Shown here: piece by piece, positions 11,691 to 25,280 of the stretch
How the letters are laid out: each line of letters starts with the position of its first letter
How positions within the stretch are numbered: position 1 is the first letter of the stretch
Assembly (NCBI GenBank): GCA_030765055.1
Contig: CM060953.1
Location: 190,439,147-190,503,146, forward strand
From: Mantis religiosa
Taxonomy: Eukaryota; Arthropoda; Insecta; Mantodea; Mantidae
Reading direction: 5' to 3'
DNA: 64,000 bases
Translations under genes and position numbers: made by a program
The notes under the pieces: generated by a model
Told to the model about the DNA's origin: nothing
Seen by the model: only the letters and a program-made list of their open reading frames with translations
Database searches by the model: none

Positions 11691-13868
11691 AGTTTGCTAT
11701 TGCCAAAAGTGAATAATTTTGGGTCAAAAAATATGAAATTAAGGAACACTTTTCTATACTATGTACATGTCTGCTATTTGCACACGGACAGATAGATACA
11801 TCACATATCCTAGTTACATTTATGTGAATAAGATCTAATTAGGTAGTGATTCTTGTTCTTTCAAAATAAAAATGTCCGCTACTTCTATATCCATATTTCT
11901 TTTACAAGAAAGGGAGCTCCATTCTTCCAGAGAGAAACAAACAATATAAGGCTTCCAACTAATTTTGAAAACAGGAATACTTAAAATTGTGTTTCTTATA
12001 CATTCATGCAACCAAATGGCATACATATTTTATTGAACAACTATTTCAGATGTCACATTTACCTTATATGGAAACTGTGAGAGATTTTCTATAACTTAAG
12101 GTCTAACTAGGAAGGGGTAGCGGTTGAAAAACCGAATTATTTTAAGGGAGTTTTATATTCTTCATATAATATGCCACCTACGTTTTATCACTATCTATAG
12201 AACTATAAGATTTACAGAATCTCGCGTACAAATGGAGACTGCAAATTGCAAAAAAAAAACATGAGCTGCCTTTACATTCAAACTTAACTTACAAATAATA
12301 TTGTCTCATGTATCTAGATTAACATTTGAGCTCTTACGTTACAAATACATTAAAGATAATTTACTACCTTTCAGCTTAAAAATCTACATCTAAATCTATA
12401 TTTGGTCAAAATTTGTTCCGCTTTAAACCCATGTTTGTAAAAATACTGCAAAATTATAAATCAGGAGTTGACAAAATCGTACGCAAATTGGATAAGCAAT
12501 GTCTATCCCTAAAGCTAGCAACATTTTTAAAAGCTACCCTTATATCATTTTAGCCCCGTATAAAAATATACTCGCTGGTCCATGAAGGTGCAAATTTGTG
12601 TACTTGGTAAGTATTACGGGATACCACAAAACTATGTAATGTACTACTCAACAACTTATGTACTAATTGGCAGCATTTGCCCAATCTGAACAAAACTTTG
12701 CATATTTACTCTATATGTGTTATAAATAGCATTTACTGACTGAAATATTTCCAGGAAATTCAAGATCTATTGTTAAGTCAATACCACAAGCTTATCTTAA
12801 ACCTGCAGTTCCTAAGGCAATTTAACTATACACAAAACGATAACCATAAATACGGCTCAGAAAACCCTACTTTTATGTAAAGGGATTAAAAGAATATTAT
12901 GGACTACAGGTTTCATAGCAATATTGTACGAAGCCTTAAACTTTTATTCCACCTAACCACCAAAAATCATTTGGAGAAAATCTTTGTGTGTGTATGTGTG
13001 GCTGAACAGCGTAGCTCACAACTGATATTACAAATAACTAAAACATGGTCGGTACTTAAGTACAATATCTCCCATGTATATATGTGGACCACCTCCAAAA
13101 ACTATTCTCTACATCTACAAAGCTGTGCCGTTTTATGTGAGCCATCTCCAAGCATTTGATCCAAACACAAATTTATTAAACGTATTATCGTTATGTTATC
13201 GTGGTGGCGTTCTTTTAGTTATATCGCGTGTCCGCCAGGAGAGCCCCTTACTGACCGTGCCTTGCTCTCCATAGATGGCGCTAGCTGTAAGAACATATCA
13301 CGAGAGAGAGGATTTGCAATTATTTACAATGTTTTTATATAAGTTGTGCCTATCTTCTTCCCATACACCCTAGATTATACTTTGTTTTATCTTATGAAGG
13401 TAATTAGCGTCTAAAATTTATATACAGACAAACCAGGAAAACAAACTTCTGTTTGTGAGAAGGGAAGTGCTCAAAGATGCTTATAAAATTCTTTTTGTCA
13501 AATTAAATATCATTAAAATATTCCAAACTGGACAAGCTTGGTGTTATTTTGTTGAATAATATGGAATTCACATGACTTTCTATACTCATTATCTTTACCA
13601 ACTTTTACTTCTCGATCCAAGATATGAACATCATATTGCAATTGTACTCTTGTTCAAGCGGAATCCAGGCTTCCTGCGACATTCAAATGTTTTGTTATGT
13701 GTTTTAAATAGGAAGAGTTCTAGCCTGTAGCGAAACAGATGCGTTAGAGACTTCTCCGTTATCACCACGATTCCCCACTCTTTATATTTCCCTCTCTCTC
13801 GCACACTTGCGAATGTTCGTGGCGCTTGACGTAAGGGAACGCAAACTGAATTTTCCAAAGTTTTATAA
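11690..13868. repeat. Background repeat block, type 1 (copy 3)
   Basis: Module order matches copies 1 and 2: the gagctgcc motif near 12260, cgtagctcacaact near 13010, catagatggcgc near 13270, and an end near 13860 that matches 6410. Beyond 13868 it departs from copy 2, and the shared sequence returns only at 16478. No coding signal. Confidence 0.7.
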
Positions 13869-14029
13869 CAATGCAGTTGTTACAATCACAATTGCAACAT
13901 GAATATTCCTATAATACGCAAATGGTTTAAATATCTATTTTAGAATTAATTAAAGCTTATGAATTACTTATCGTTCTAATCCAACGAAAATACCAGCGGT
14001 ACATCCGTATAGCTGTGACTGTTACTTAC

Positions 14030-14224
14030 GTTAAGAGGTAATTCGTCATTGTCATTGTCTTCAACGTGTGAGTACTGCAAATTTATGATGATAGGTTCCA
14101 AAATCTCGTTACGTGCTATTTCTTTCCAAAAGTCGTCTTCTTGTAGTTTATCTGATGTCTCACGCAGTTTTTCCAGCTTTTTTGTTTTCCTTGTCAAAAT
14201 CTTCGTGAGTAACTCGTTGAAGGT
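14030..14224 (-). CDS. Exon-like segment, 65 codons, unknown gene
   Basis: On the minus strand an open segment of exactly 65 codons (195 bp, phase 0) is bounded by ctgacag at its 5' side (14225-14231) and by gtaagt at its 3' side (14024-14029). These fit an intron acceptor and a strong donor. The peptide is charged and probably helical: it begins TFNELLTKIL, has KKLEKLRETSDKLQEDDFW in the middle, and ends DNDNDELPLN. The family is not recognised. It sits in a 2.6-kb stretch (13869-16478) absent from the paralogous background copy at 6410. It may be an exon of a host gene with distant exons, or part of a domesticated transposon. No upstream start was found. Confidence 0.4.
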
Positions 14225-16150
14225 CTGTCAGTTTAAGAGTATTGTTTCTGTTAGCGACATAATTTGAGCACACATTAACTCTATTGTAAGGGAGAAGAAG
14301 TACTGTATCTCATTCTCATTTTTATGGAAGAGTAACTGAATAATGCTGCTTTGAACCCAAGAATAAATAGAGATTACGAAACATTCATAAACAAAGAGAT
14401 AAATGACAAGATACGTTCTGTCAGAGCAGCAGGTAGTGTATTGTTTCATCTCGTCAAATTTAACAAACACCTTGGCTTATTCAAAATACCTATTTCTTTT
14501 ACCAAATCATGTACAATATTTACGTTTCAGTTCTGAGTAATTTCAAATATACGTTCACGCATACAAGCCAACCAATAATTATATTCATTACAGTGCTTAT
14601 GTCGGAAGGCATTATTATAATATAATGATATCTACTTTATTTATTTGTATAAGGAAATCTATTAGAGCTACAATTATGGGGTTTTCACGGTTATGTTAAA
14701 TACATTACTCTCTCCTTCATCTGAATTTTTATCTTATCTTATCTTATTTATTAGAGATCGATTAGTTTGCCACTCGTCACACACCACTTAGTGGGAATGC
14801 AATACGACAAAACCGCAGTACTCCGATAGGTTGCTTTCCTATCAGTTGTCAAGGACAAACACCTTCCCATTTGAAAAACATAATAAAGCTGATTCCTATG
14901 AGATTCTTTTGAAATTCCGCTCTCCTTTAAACGACAAGTGATAAATTAGACACAGAATTTAATGTTGTCTGAAACTAGAAAGGTCACGTTATGTCAATAT
15001 ACATTAGATTTATAAATAGATTAATATGTCCATAATATACCAATAGATTTTGCAATTATTATTTCCTATAAGCTAATTAAAATATGCGATGCCAGATAAA
15101 ATCATGTGAACGTACACACTAGACCTTCATATGATTCTCTGACCTTGTCCGAGCTATTCTGACCTTTATCTATTTCAAGTCGATTCTGATAATTATTTGT
15201 TTGTTAATTTATTAATTTAGTTTGCAAAAAGATATGGAAATTTTTATCTCATTGCCAAGAGCTCTAAAATATATACCGGCTTTCCATTTAGGAAGACCAT
15301 AGTTATAAGAAAATGTATCTAAATAGCTAGAAGTATTCCCCAAATATTTCAACAGACAAAAGAGTTCTGGCAAGATCTAAAGTTCTTACGGTTCTTACTT
15401 CTGGAGCTATGCCACCTGCACAAAAGTACATTTCCTGAAACAAATTTTGCTATTTTATATAAAATATCTCTTTCTATTTGAACGAAACACATTGTATTTA
15501 ATAAAACTGTATAACAAACAATGTATATCTGGAATTTTCTGGTAACAGCCTCTGAAACCAGCACATTCTATATGACCTTCTATATTTGATAAATCATAAG
15601 ATATAAACAAAGTTTTACTTATGTCAACCTGTTTGGTCATTAATAATTTCCAAGTTATTCGCAGCATTTATCTACATATTTCCAAAACATATTTAAATTG
15701 CTTGTTTCTTATGATTCCGTGGTAAGAAAACTAAATTTGAAAGAGGTTTATTGCTACCCGCTTTTTAAACATTTAACTGTCACTTCGATTTTCTGTATAC
15801 CCCTTGTTACGTACAATGACACTATTTCTGTAAACGTTTATCCTAAACGTACAGTAGATACATACCTAAGTCTTTGTAGATGAGATGAGTAGACTGAAAA
15901 AGTATCATGTTTGTCGGTCCTTTGACATTTTTCTAAATGGAAGAAATTTTGTCAACTTTGAAGCAGTTCATCTAAACCAGAGACTGGTGAGGTAACAACG
16001 CTGAACGATTGCTTAAGACCATACAATCTGATGGTATATACTTTGAACGTCAGTTAACTGCTTCAGAATACATTTCAAATTATTGTTTTCTTAAAATAAA
16101 ACGACATTTTCCATAAGAGAGAACAACTGTGTTCATCTTATTTATGTTAC
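14225..16150. other. Non-coding interval between two exon-like segments
   Basis: If the two minus-strand exon-like segments belong together, this is intron. The part at 14880-15220 repeats 1380-1700. Around 15680-15890 there are pieces like the background blocks, for example cgctttttaaacatttaac and tttctgtaaacgtttatcc. A short run of taTCTTATCTTATCT-type repeats lies near 14730. Nothing else was recognised. Confidence 0.5.
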
Positions 16151-16357
16151 CACCCTTCGAAGAATTAACTTCACTCCATTTGTAGTAGCTATATTTCCCA
16201 AGAAAAAAGCTTTCAGAGTTAAGAGACACCTCTACGTGAGAATCAGTGCTGTGGTCACTTTGTTTAAGTGATTCTTCTTCCCTTAATTCGCCGTTGTCTA
16301 TTAGATCATCCCGAAGTTCGTTGAATATCTTCAAAATTTCCTCTGAGGTCACTTTCC
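16151..16357 (-). CDS. Exon-like segment, acidic peptide, unknown gene
   Basis: Minus-strand open segment beginning just after an AG (aaaatag) near 16358 and followed by a possible donor ggtaac at 16149-16150. The peptide includes TSEEILKIFNELRDDLIDNG, then an acidic and Ser-rich stretch, then SESFFLGKYSYYKWSEV. No ATG starts it. The acidic region followed by a GK..YKW motif loosely recalls the N-terminus of piggyBac-type transposases, but this is weak. It lies on the same strand as the exon-like segment at 14.1 kb and upstream of it, so both could be exons of one gene. Confidence 0.33.
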
Positions 16358-16477
16358 TATTTTATTAAGCATTTTTATTGCTACAGTATAATACTCACTA
16401 ATATGACTGCTCACACGAACACACACAAACACACAAAAGCACTCACTTGTTCGTATTTGTGGCAGCAAGAGAGTAAA

Positions 16478-18120
16478 ATGAAGTTATTTACGTGGACAGG
16501 CGTGTGGAGATGGCTTTTTACTGATGAACTTTCAATGCCTGAATTACCCTTGACACTTGAGAATGTTAAAAAAAAATAATAACAAACTTATGTAACCATT
16601 AACAATACTGCCACATACAAAAATGTAAGTTTGGGTTACTGTATATCCCAGCACGCCCGGTCTTGGATTAACAAAAACCTTTTGGTATGCATGTGTGTGT
16701 ACGAACTGCATAACTCAAAACCGATATCTGCAATAACTAAAACATTGTACTGATGTAAGTCGTATCTCCCATTTCTAGAAACTATCCACTGCATGAACAA
16801 AAATGTGTCGTTTTGTATAAAACATCTCTAACCACTTGGTCCAATCTTCAGATGTTTAACCTATTGGCATGACAAACAAAATGAATCATTTGAATTGTTT
16901 GGAAGCAGCTTATGAAATTCTCTCGTTCTGGATGGCTTTTGTACAATTTTATAATATTGCTGACTCACAAAATATATGAAAGGATTTTCATTACACCAAC
17001 ATTTAGATCTTCTTAACATATTTTAATGTAATTACGGTTCACAGTTACTCTTTGTTTTTATCTTCAAGTTTCCAATTGCTTTACAATATTGTTTTTGTTT
17101 CCTGTGATTTCCCTGAAATAGAATAGAAATTCAAAAGCAGCATATCGCGATCTGCTCTTTAAGCATCTAACCACCATTTGAGGTTCCTGTATCCTTCTTG
17201 TATCTAAAGCGAGATGTTTAGTTCAACTATTTCTGTAAAGGGCGCCGGGGTAGCGCGGTGGTTTCGTTCGCGGCTCCCGTTCTAAGGGTCCCGAGTTTGA
17301 TTCCCGGCTCCGGGGTTGGCGATTTTAAGTCGGCCCTATCCACGCCTTCACCTCTGTCTAGCACACGTGAAGTATCCCCTATGCCCAACGTGGTTCGGAG
17401 TCCACGGAAAAAACTGTAGGTCCTCTCACCTCACCGCCATCTTCACTATCACCCTATCATCGGAGGTAATGGACACCGCCCTCTGGGTGCCTCCACCTGA
17501 GAAATGGGTCCGGTCATCACTTGGTGGGGTGAGGTTACCCCGAAGGCCAAGGTTGCCATGTGGGGAGTGTTAGTAACTAACTAACTAACTATTTCTGTAA
17601 ACGTTTATCCTATACTTACAACAGATAGATAAATAAGCCTCTATAGAAGAGTAGACTGAGAAAGTAATGTGAGTATATAGTACACTAAGTTACTATTATG
17701 AACAAATACGAAAGAGACGGTCTTCTAGTTATTCCGATTGTCTGCTAGAATAGGCAGCTACCGACCTTGACTTACTCTCCATAGATGGCTCTACCTGTAA
17801 TAATTAATCGCCAGAGGCAAAATTTCTAAATATGTACTAAATTTTAATACAAGTTGTACTTATGTTCCAAACACATACCCAAATTTTAATTGTGTTTATA
17901 ACTTGAGAGTAACCAGCTACTACGATTTATACAGAGAAATATAAATGGAAGAAACAATTGTCCAAGAGAAAGGAAAACCTCTAAAGTAGTTATAAAGCTA
18001 TACTTTTTTGCAAATGGAATGTATATGTGTGGCGCAATCCGAAAATTGTCTTTTGAAGATTAACGTTTGTTGAAATAAACATTTTAATTTGGTAGACACA
18101 AAGTTTACTAAAGGTTCCAT
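16478..18120. repeat. Background repeat block, type 3 (copy 2)
   Basis: Closely follows 6410-7680: gttatttacgtggacaggcg at the start, ggtatgcatgtgtgtgt near 16685, and the catagatggc module near 17780. It is broken by a SINE at 17240-17582. At 18120 it is cut by the R1 LINE and continues at about 21903. No gene. Confidence 0.75.
17240..17582 (+). mobile_element. tRNA-derived SINE (family 1) with 15-bp target duplication
   Basis: The insertion is flanked by identical copies of aactatttctgtaaa at 17225-17239 and 17583-17597. The head has an RNA polymerase III box A (tagcgcggtgg, about 17251) and a box B-like gagtttgattcccgg (about 17290), as in tRNA-derived SINEs. A GC-rich body follows. The 3' end is a short taac repeat tail (taactaactaac), which is typical of SINEs copied by LINE machinery. 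The paralogous block at 6.4-7.7 kb lacks it, which confirms the boundaries. The partner LINE is not identified. Confidence 0.93.
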
Positions 18121-18371
18121 AGGAGTCACTGCGCTAAAAGCCGCTCACCTCCAGTATGTATCCCCTGTAGTCTACGTAGAAGAATCTGCAACAACCCGAG
18201 AAACTGCCCAACCTATAACATATTATGGGAGAGACTAGTCCAACTAACGGACTATGGCTAGACATGACGATATAGGAAATGAACAACACAGGATACCAAC
18301 TACCGGACTTAGAGTGGGACAGTTAAACACCCAGGGGAGCAGAATGGTAGCGCAGGAGATAAGGTTGCAGA

Positions 18372-21300
18372 GGATTTAAAACTTGACGTCTTATGTGTCC
18401 AGGAACCTTACCATGTCAAAGGCAGGATACCATACCTTCAAATAAGAACCAGGGTAATATCAGACACAACCTCACCATCAGCGGCCATTATACTTTTCAA
18501 CCAAGACCTACAAGTAGTGAAACTCGCCCAATACTGCGACAGCCATACCAACTGTATAGAGATAACGAAAGACAAACACAAATGGATACTAACCAACCAG
18601 TACTACCAATATAGCCACGAAATAACTCCTTATCTGGATAAACTAGCCACTATAGCACAAACCTACAAAGGAGAACGGCTAATATTCACAATGGATGCGA
18701 ATGCCAAATCGCCTCTCTGGTATGCTGGAAGCGATCGTCGCGGAAATGAAATGGAGGAAGTCCTAGCCGAACATCAGCTATACGTGGAGAACTTGCCAAA
18801 TAATCCACCAACCTTCGAGAATAGAGCGGGCGCCACGGCGAACATAGACGTGACGATAACTAAAAGAAGAGCCTCTTCGAACATCACAGGCTGGAAAGTC
18901 ACACAAAATAGCACCGCCAGTGACCACAATCTCATACAGTTCACACTTTCCCATACTCAGAAGGCCAAGGAAGAAAGGACATGCAGATATAACCTCGCAA
19001 AGGCTGACTGGAAGAAATTAAAAGAAAACCTAATACTACCGACACCAATCACCACCGGTATAGATATTGACTACACGGCGGAGCAACTAACTTCTTCTAT
19101 ACAAGCTGCAATGAAAGCAGCAATCCCACAGATTAAAACATCTTCTAATGCTAGAAGTATATGGAATGAACAACTGCAGAAACTCCGAAGGAAGTATAAA
19201 CAACAGAGATACCTATATCAGCACTCAAAGACACCAGTAGAACGACAGCACTACTTAATAACATACCAAGAGACGAAACGGATCTACAAAGAAAAACTTG
19301 ATGAAAACAAAAAGAAAACATGGGAGAATTTCGTAGAAACAGAACTGCAACAAAACGTATGGGGAACCCCATATAGAATAGTAATGGAAAAAGTGAAAAC
19401 GCCAGAAATAATCACTACCATTCACAAACAAGACGGAAGCATGACCTCTGGGTATGAAGACACCATCCAAACCCTTCTAGAGACCTTACTCCCATCAGAT
19501 GAAAACGCCAATGACACAGAGTAGCAAGAACGTACAAGGGAAAAAATAGACTCCTGGACTCCAGATAGTGGTATCACCATCCCATTTGCCACAGAGGAAG
19601 TAAAACAGGCAATAGCGAAACTGAAACTTCGTAGGGCACCAGGCCCAGATGGAATTCCATCAGAAATCTTTAAGATGCTCAGTGAGGAAGTATCTCCATA
19701 CCTGAGAGACCTGTACAACGAATGTTTACTACAATCTAGAGTTCCCAGGTGCTGGAAAGAAGCGAAACTAGTAATCATCAAAAAGGATAAAGATAAAGAC
19801 CCGACACAAGCAAAAACATACAGACCAATATGTCTTCTGAATATAATGGGGAAGCTCCAAGAAAAGTTACTCTGTCGCAGACTGAACGACCACCGAGTAT
19901 TGAAAGGGATGCACCAAAACCAATACGGCTTCCGAACTGGCAAATCCACAACTGATGCCATTAACCACGTCACCAACGTCGTCAGGAATAGCACCAGCAA
20001 GTATGTTTTGGCAATATTCCTAGATATACAAGGTGCATTTGATAACTTATGGTGGCCAGCACTCTTCTCTAGACTGAAGGACATCGACTGCCCGAAGCAC
20101 CTCTACCTCACGTTAAGGGACTACACAAGAGGTAGAGAGATATTTATAAAAGGAGCACATAAAGAATTTAGAAAAGAAATCTCTAAAGGATGCCCACAGG
20201 GCTCAATACTAGGACCTACATTTTGGGACGTCGCCCTGGAACCCCTCCTAGAACTAATAGACCATGAAGAAACCATAACCGAAGCAGTTGCCTACGCTGA
20301 TGACCTAGTGATATTGATAGAAGGAGAAAACAGATGAACCCTAGAACATAAGGGAAGCCAAGCCATAATAATGGTAAACAACTGGTGTGAAACAAACAAG
20401 CTAAAACTAGCACCTCATAAATCCCAATACATCTTGCTCAAAGGGAAACTAAAGAGAGACCCCATTATAAGGATAAATGGCCAGATAATAAAGAGAGAAC
20501 AGACGGTAAAATACCTAGGAATAATGCTGGACCCAATCTCTTCGTACAGGCCCCATATAGACTATGTCTGCGCCAAAGCGACCAGAACAATGATGAGAAT
20601 CACCAGGCTGGCGCATACAAATTATAAAATTCCACTAGAACACACGCGAATATATCACAGCAGCATTATGTATGCAATAATAGCATATGCCGCACCATTA
20701 TGGGCTCACATCCTACAGAGCCAAACAGCAACAAGAAAAATACGAAGTGCCCAGAGAAAAGTAATCTTACGCCTAACGGGAGCGACCAGCTCTACTTCAA
20801 CACTAGCACTCCTAGTCGTCACGGGGATATGGCCTCTTGATTTACAAATAAGACTACGGGCAGCAAAATACTGGCTGAAAAGAAAACAGCCGGATAAAAC
20901 AGAGGCAATAATTGGCAAAAGGTGTCACAAGCTGTCTGACGTAAGAAGAGCTCTGCTAGATGAATGGCAGCAGGAATGAAACCGTGCCGCGGTAGGACGA
21001 AGGACATACGAGTATTTCCCTGATATACAACAGAGACTTAGACTGAAACACCTAAACCCAACTATGGGACTGATACACTTCCTGACAGGACACGGTCCAT
21101 ATAACACCTACCTGCATCGCTTCAAAAACATACAATCAAATCAATGCGAGGTATGCCAATGCAGCGATACACCTGAACACACCACCTTTGAATGCCCCAA
21201 ATACGATGAAGTAGGGAGTGAAGATAGAAACCAACTGAGAGGAAAAACCACTCTCCAAATAATACACTCAACATCTCTGGTTAAACATTTACAAAAGCTA

Positions 21301-21438
21301 TGCGATATGATCTCCAAAAGGGCTTTCCAACAAAAACCGGAAAGAACAGCAAGACCAGAAACCGCCACACCACCTCCAAGGCGGTCGGCCCGTATAAGCA
21401 TACAAACAACGATTCAGCTACCAGCCCAACCACCATGA
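18372..21438 (+). pseudogene. R1-clade ORF2: endonuclease, reverse transcriptase, zinc knuckle
   Basis: One frame carries the whole region with three in-frame stops (19522-19524, 20335-20337, 20977-20979). An upstream frame shift near 18355 cuts off the start of the endonuclease (VGQLNTQGSRMVAQE lies in another frame). APE-type endonuclease landmarks are LCVQEPYHV, FTMDANAKSPLWY, and ANIDVTIT followed later by SDHNLIQF. RT landmarks are RRAPGPDGIP, TYRPICLLNIMGKLQEK, NQYGFRTGKSTTDAI, LAIFLDIQGAFDNLWW, GCPQGSILGPTFW and AVAYADDLVIL (catalytic YADD intact). The C-terminus has a CCHC knuckle CEVCQCSDTPEHTTFEC. This order and the knuckle spacing fit the R1 clade. The protein would be about 1,020 residues; it is now inactive. 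Confidence 0.9.
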
Positions 21439-21595
21439 CGTCCACCAAACCAGGAAGCGAATCTAAGCGGGAAAATCAACCGAAGATGTACGTGGTCTCT
21501 CAACGGACCTGATGAAGACAATTGAACCTAACTGTGACAAAACAAATCAAATTTATTATATCATAGGTTAAGTAGTACTTAGTTAAGTAACTGTC

Positions 21596-21597
<2 letters not shown>

Positions 21598-21640
<43 letters not shown>
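21598..21640. repeat. (AT)n microsatellite in the LINE 3' region
   Basis: An uninterrupted run of alternating T and A residues in the 3' non-coding part of the R1-clade element. Confidence 0.95.
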
Positions 21641-21643
<3 letters not shown>

Positions 21644-21902
21644 ACTATACTTAGGCCTAAGGATTTAGTCAGGATAAGTTAAGTATGCTTATAAATAAAT
21701 AAATATTGTAAAATGCAAATGTAGGTTAAGACCCAGGAATTGTATGATCTAACAAAAAATGTAACACTAGTTTTAAGACATCTGTAACAAAACAATGTAA
21801 TCAATGGAAAAGCAATAAAGTTAAAATAAGACTTGCGGACTACACTTGGGCTTAGACTCTAGATGCCCAAGTTAAGAATGCAGATCTTATTTTTTTTTTA
21901 TT

Positions 21903-22430
21903 ATGTCAGTACCAATTAAATGTATTTCTCCACTAACATATCGAAATCATACAAGTAGGTTTTGTAATTATCATTCTCAGAAACTGATTATGTGATACAA
22001 GTAAACTATTGTAGTGCAGAGAAAACTTTAATTGAAAACTTTTAAGCGCAAATGGCAATGTGATACATTTGTCACGTGTCACTTCGATCCTTTGCAACCC
22101 TCTTGTATTTGCAATAAAATGTGTAATGACACTATTACTGTAAACATTTATCCTTAACTTCCAGCAGATAAATGAGTAGACTGAAAAAATGATGTAAGTG
22201 TAATAGATGCACATCAATTATAAACATACAAGCATCGTTGTATTATCACGGAGCTGGTCTTTTAGTTATAGCGATTGTTGGCAGGAGAGCCATTTACCGA
22301 CTTTGCCTTGCTGTCCAGAGATGGCGCTAGCTGTAGTATCTTATCAAGAGCAACAACATTGCGAATTATTTGCAAAGTGTTATAACATGTTTCATGTCTG
22401 TTCATAGCGTACAGTTTATATTTACATGCG
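21903..22430. repeat. Background repeats with a catagatggc-type module
   Basis: The first part continues the type 3 block broken by the LINE; it matches 7690-7830. From about 22070 a module leads to ccagagatggcgctagctgtag near 22315. No gene. Confidence 0.65.
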
Positions 22431-23760
22431 TTTTACTCCGCAAAGGCAACTAGTAGCTTGAATGTATTCTGAGAGAATATCTAACGAATAAAGTACTGTG
22501 TGTAGCAGGTGAAGTCGTCTAAAGTGGATATAATAACATACATATCTCAAGTTCGTTTCACTGTTGTCCTCACGATTTTCCCTTTCTATTTTGTTAAGGA
22601 TTTTTGTTCTGGGAATTCCTGTTTCGTAAATATCAACTGGAATTTGGTGCTGAAATAGAGCGCCCACTTGCACTGTTGAACACAAGATCAGTCAAAGAGC
22701 CAACTTGATTTGGCTGGGCCACGAGGTGAACAATGTGTCACTTCTCTCGAGTGCGGGATTGCGTAACAAAATACTTCACAAGTGGGAAGGAACAGTTTGT
22801 CTAAACCTTTGTTTACATAATTTATTTTGAAAATGTTTTGCTGCTTAGTAAGTACTCACACGATTTTGACCGCAACATTTGTATGGATATGTATATTTAA
22901 ATAACTGAGTATGGAGCTTACTCTGCTCCAGAAAATTGTTCTTACTAACACTTACTCCTCTACCTGCACCATGTTAGCCAAGATAAACATTATGGCACCG
23001 TTAATTATCTAGTATGTACAAGACAATATGGGAATGAAGTAAGTCAACTGTTTATGGGCTGATTGCGATTTTTGTTTTGAAGTTTTCCTTTGTTAGCGTT
23101 TCATTTGTGGACAGTAAAATTTTATTCGAATATTCATACAGAAGTCAAGGAATATTTCTAAATGGTTCTCTTCACAAGCCAAACATAAATTGTGTTTTTC
23201 TATAGAATCTGCATTTATTCAGTTCCTTCTCTGTTTTTTACCGTTTATCAGTTATGCAGGAATCTTTCAGAATGAACAGAATATTCCTATTAAATTGATT
23301 CCATGCATTTCGTTTGTCATGTAAATATTTTAAACATATGCATTTTATTTAACATTGTTTTCCTCATTTTGTAATAGTAGATAATTTCAAGAAGTGTTAC
23401 ACGAAAGGAGTAGCCTGGCGTCTGGATTTTCTTAAAAAACTTCATCTGCATGGCTGGAGATCATAAACTTAAATAGAAGATTTCCTATTCAACCGGTTTC
23501 GTTTTAAATTCACAGTAGCACAGACCTTTTCTAAATAAAACAATCGACGTTTTAAAAGCTCATTCCTAGTTTAGCAAACATATGAGTATTAATATTTCAA
23601 GTGGAATGAATTTTTTCTTTAACTTGCTGTAGGGATACAGAAGATAAATTGAAAGTCTGTTAAAACAGTTGACTTATGATTCCAGCCTGCAATGAGTTAC
23701 AGTTCATTACTTATATACCAGCTGCCTATGCTGCTCCTACCAATACAGTTTCATGCAATT
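22430..23760. other. Non-coding stretch, little recognised
   Basis: No convincing open frame. About 22930-23070 matches 43680-43860 (for example ctcctctacctgcaccatgtta against ctcctctacctacttcatgtta). Near 22690 a short reading frame gives ANLIWLGHEVNN, which faintly recalls LINE C-terminal segments; this is too weak to call. The rest holds nothing I can identify. Confidence 0.4.
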
Positions 23761-25198
23761 AACAAGTCCTCTAAAGTAGATATAAAACTACACTTTTTCG
23801 GGATTGTTTTCAATTTTACGGAATGTAATGATATGTAAATGTATCCGTTGTATTAATCAACGTTTATTTAAATGAGACGTTAATGTTGCAAAGTTGGCGG
23901 TCGCCAGAAGTAGCTACACTTTTTCTCTACTACGTAAATGTACTATGCACATGCCCGTTATTTTCATACAGAGAAAACATATACTTAAGCTTTATTATAG
24001 TTATATTTATTGAATGAGACATAATAAGATTATCAAAATGCTGTAGTAATTCTTGTTCTGTTTCTTTCAATTCTAACATTAAAGAATTGAAAATAAAAAT
24101 GTCAGCTATATCTATGTCCATTATTATTTTACAAGACAAGAAGGCCCATTCTTCCAGACAGTAACAAACTATATAATACTTCCAACTTCGTTGAAAACAG
24201 GGGTTTTACATTCATGTCACCAAATTACGAATTCGTTTCGTTAAACAACTATTCATAGAACACGTTTACGTTAAATTGAAACTATGACTGACTTTCTATG
24301 ACTTTATGTCTAACCAGAAGAATGTGGTGGCTTAAAACCCAAATTATTTTAAGAAAGTTGTATATTCTTCATACTATATTTTCCTCGTATTTCACTAACA
24401 TTTTATGAGTAATTATAGAACGATAAGATTTACACAATCCCCCAAACAAGTGAAGACTAGAAATTTCCAAAAACCATAAGCTGCCCTTACATTCAAACTT
24501 AACTAACAAATAATTTTCTCTGGTGTATATAGATGAACATTTGAGCTCTTATATTACAAATACAACAAAGTTTATTGAATACCTTTCACCTTTAGCATCT
24601 ATCTCAACACCTATCTTTGGTCCAATTTTTCACAAATTTAAACCATTTGTTTGTAGAACTTGCGCAGTTATTAATCAGAAGTTGACAAAAGTTGTAAGCA
24701 AATTGGATAAGCATCTAACACCCATGTTTTCCTCTAAAGCTACCAAATTTTTAAAAGTTACCCTTACATCATTTTAACCTCGTATAAGTAAATATACTTC
24801 CTGGTCAAGCAGGGTACAAATTTGTGTACTTGGTAAGTATTACGGGACACCACAAAGCTACATAATATATTGGTCAACACCTTATTGGCAGCTGTTGCCC
24901 AATCAGAGCAAAGATTTGCATATTTACCTTTTAAGAGTTATAAATAAAATTTACTGAATGAAATATTTGCAAAATCACTCAAGATTTTGTTGTTAATGCA
25001 TAATCATATAAAACTTTGATCTCCTAAATCAATTAAACTATACACAAAATAATAAACAAAAATATGGCTACGAAAACCCAAGTTTGTGTAACAGAATTAC
25101 ATGAAAATCATTGACCAAATGTTCAATAGAGATATTATCTGACGAAGTAACCTTTTATTCCACTTTCCCACCAAAAATAATTTCGAGAAAATCTCTCT

Positions 25199-25280
<82 letters not shown>

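Larger units (their letters stand above)
18121..21902 (+). mobile_element. R1-clade non-LTR retrotransposon, 5'-truncated
   Basis: Inserted in a type 3 background block: the block reads aaaggttccat at 18120 and resumes with accaattaaatg near 21910. The first ~150 bp can be read as the end of an ORF1 (KAAHLQYVSPV). ORF2 occupies 18372-21438. The 3' part, 21439-21902, is non-coding. It contains an (AT)n tract and ends with gatctta followed by a T run. No clear target duplication is visible. Confidence 0.85.

Noticed and set aside
19151..19470. Minus-strand frames over the R1 LINE (also 19422-20084)
   Set aside because: Antisense shadows of ORF2; the plus strand carries clear RT motifs.
22640..22760. 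Short reading ANLIWLGHEVNN resembling a LINE C-terminus
   Set aside because: Only about ten residues of similarity and no other RT motif nearby.
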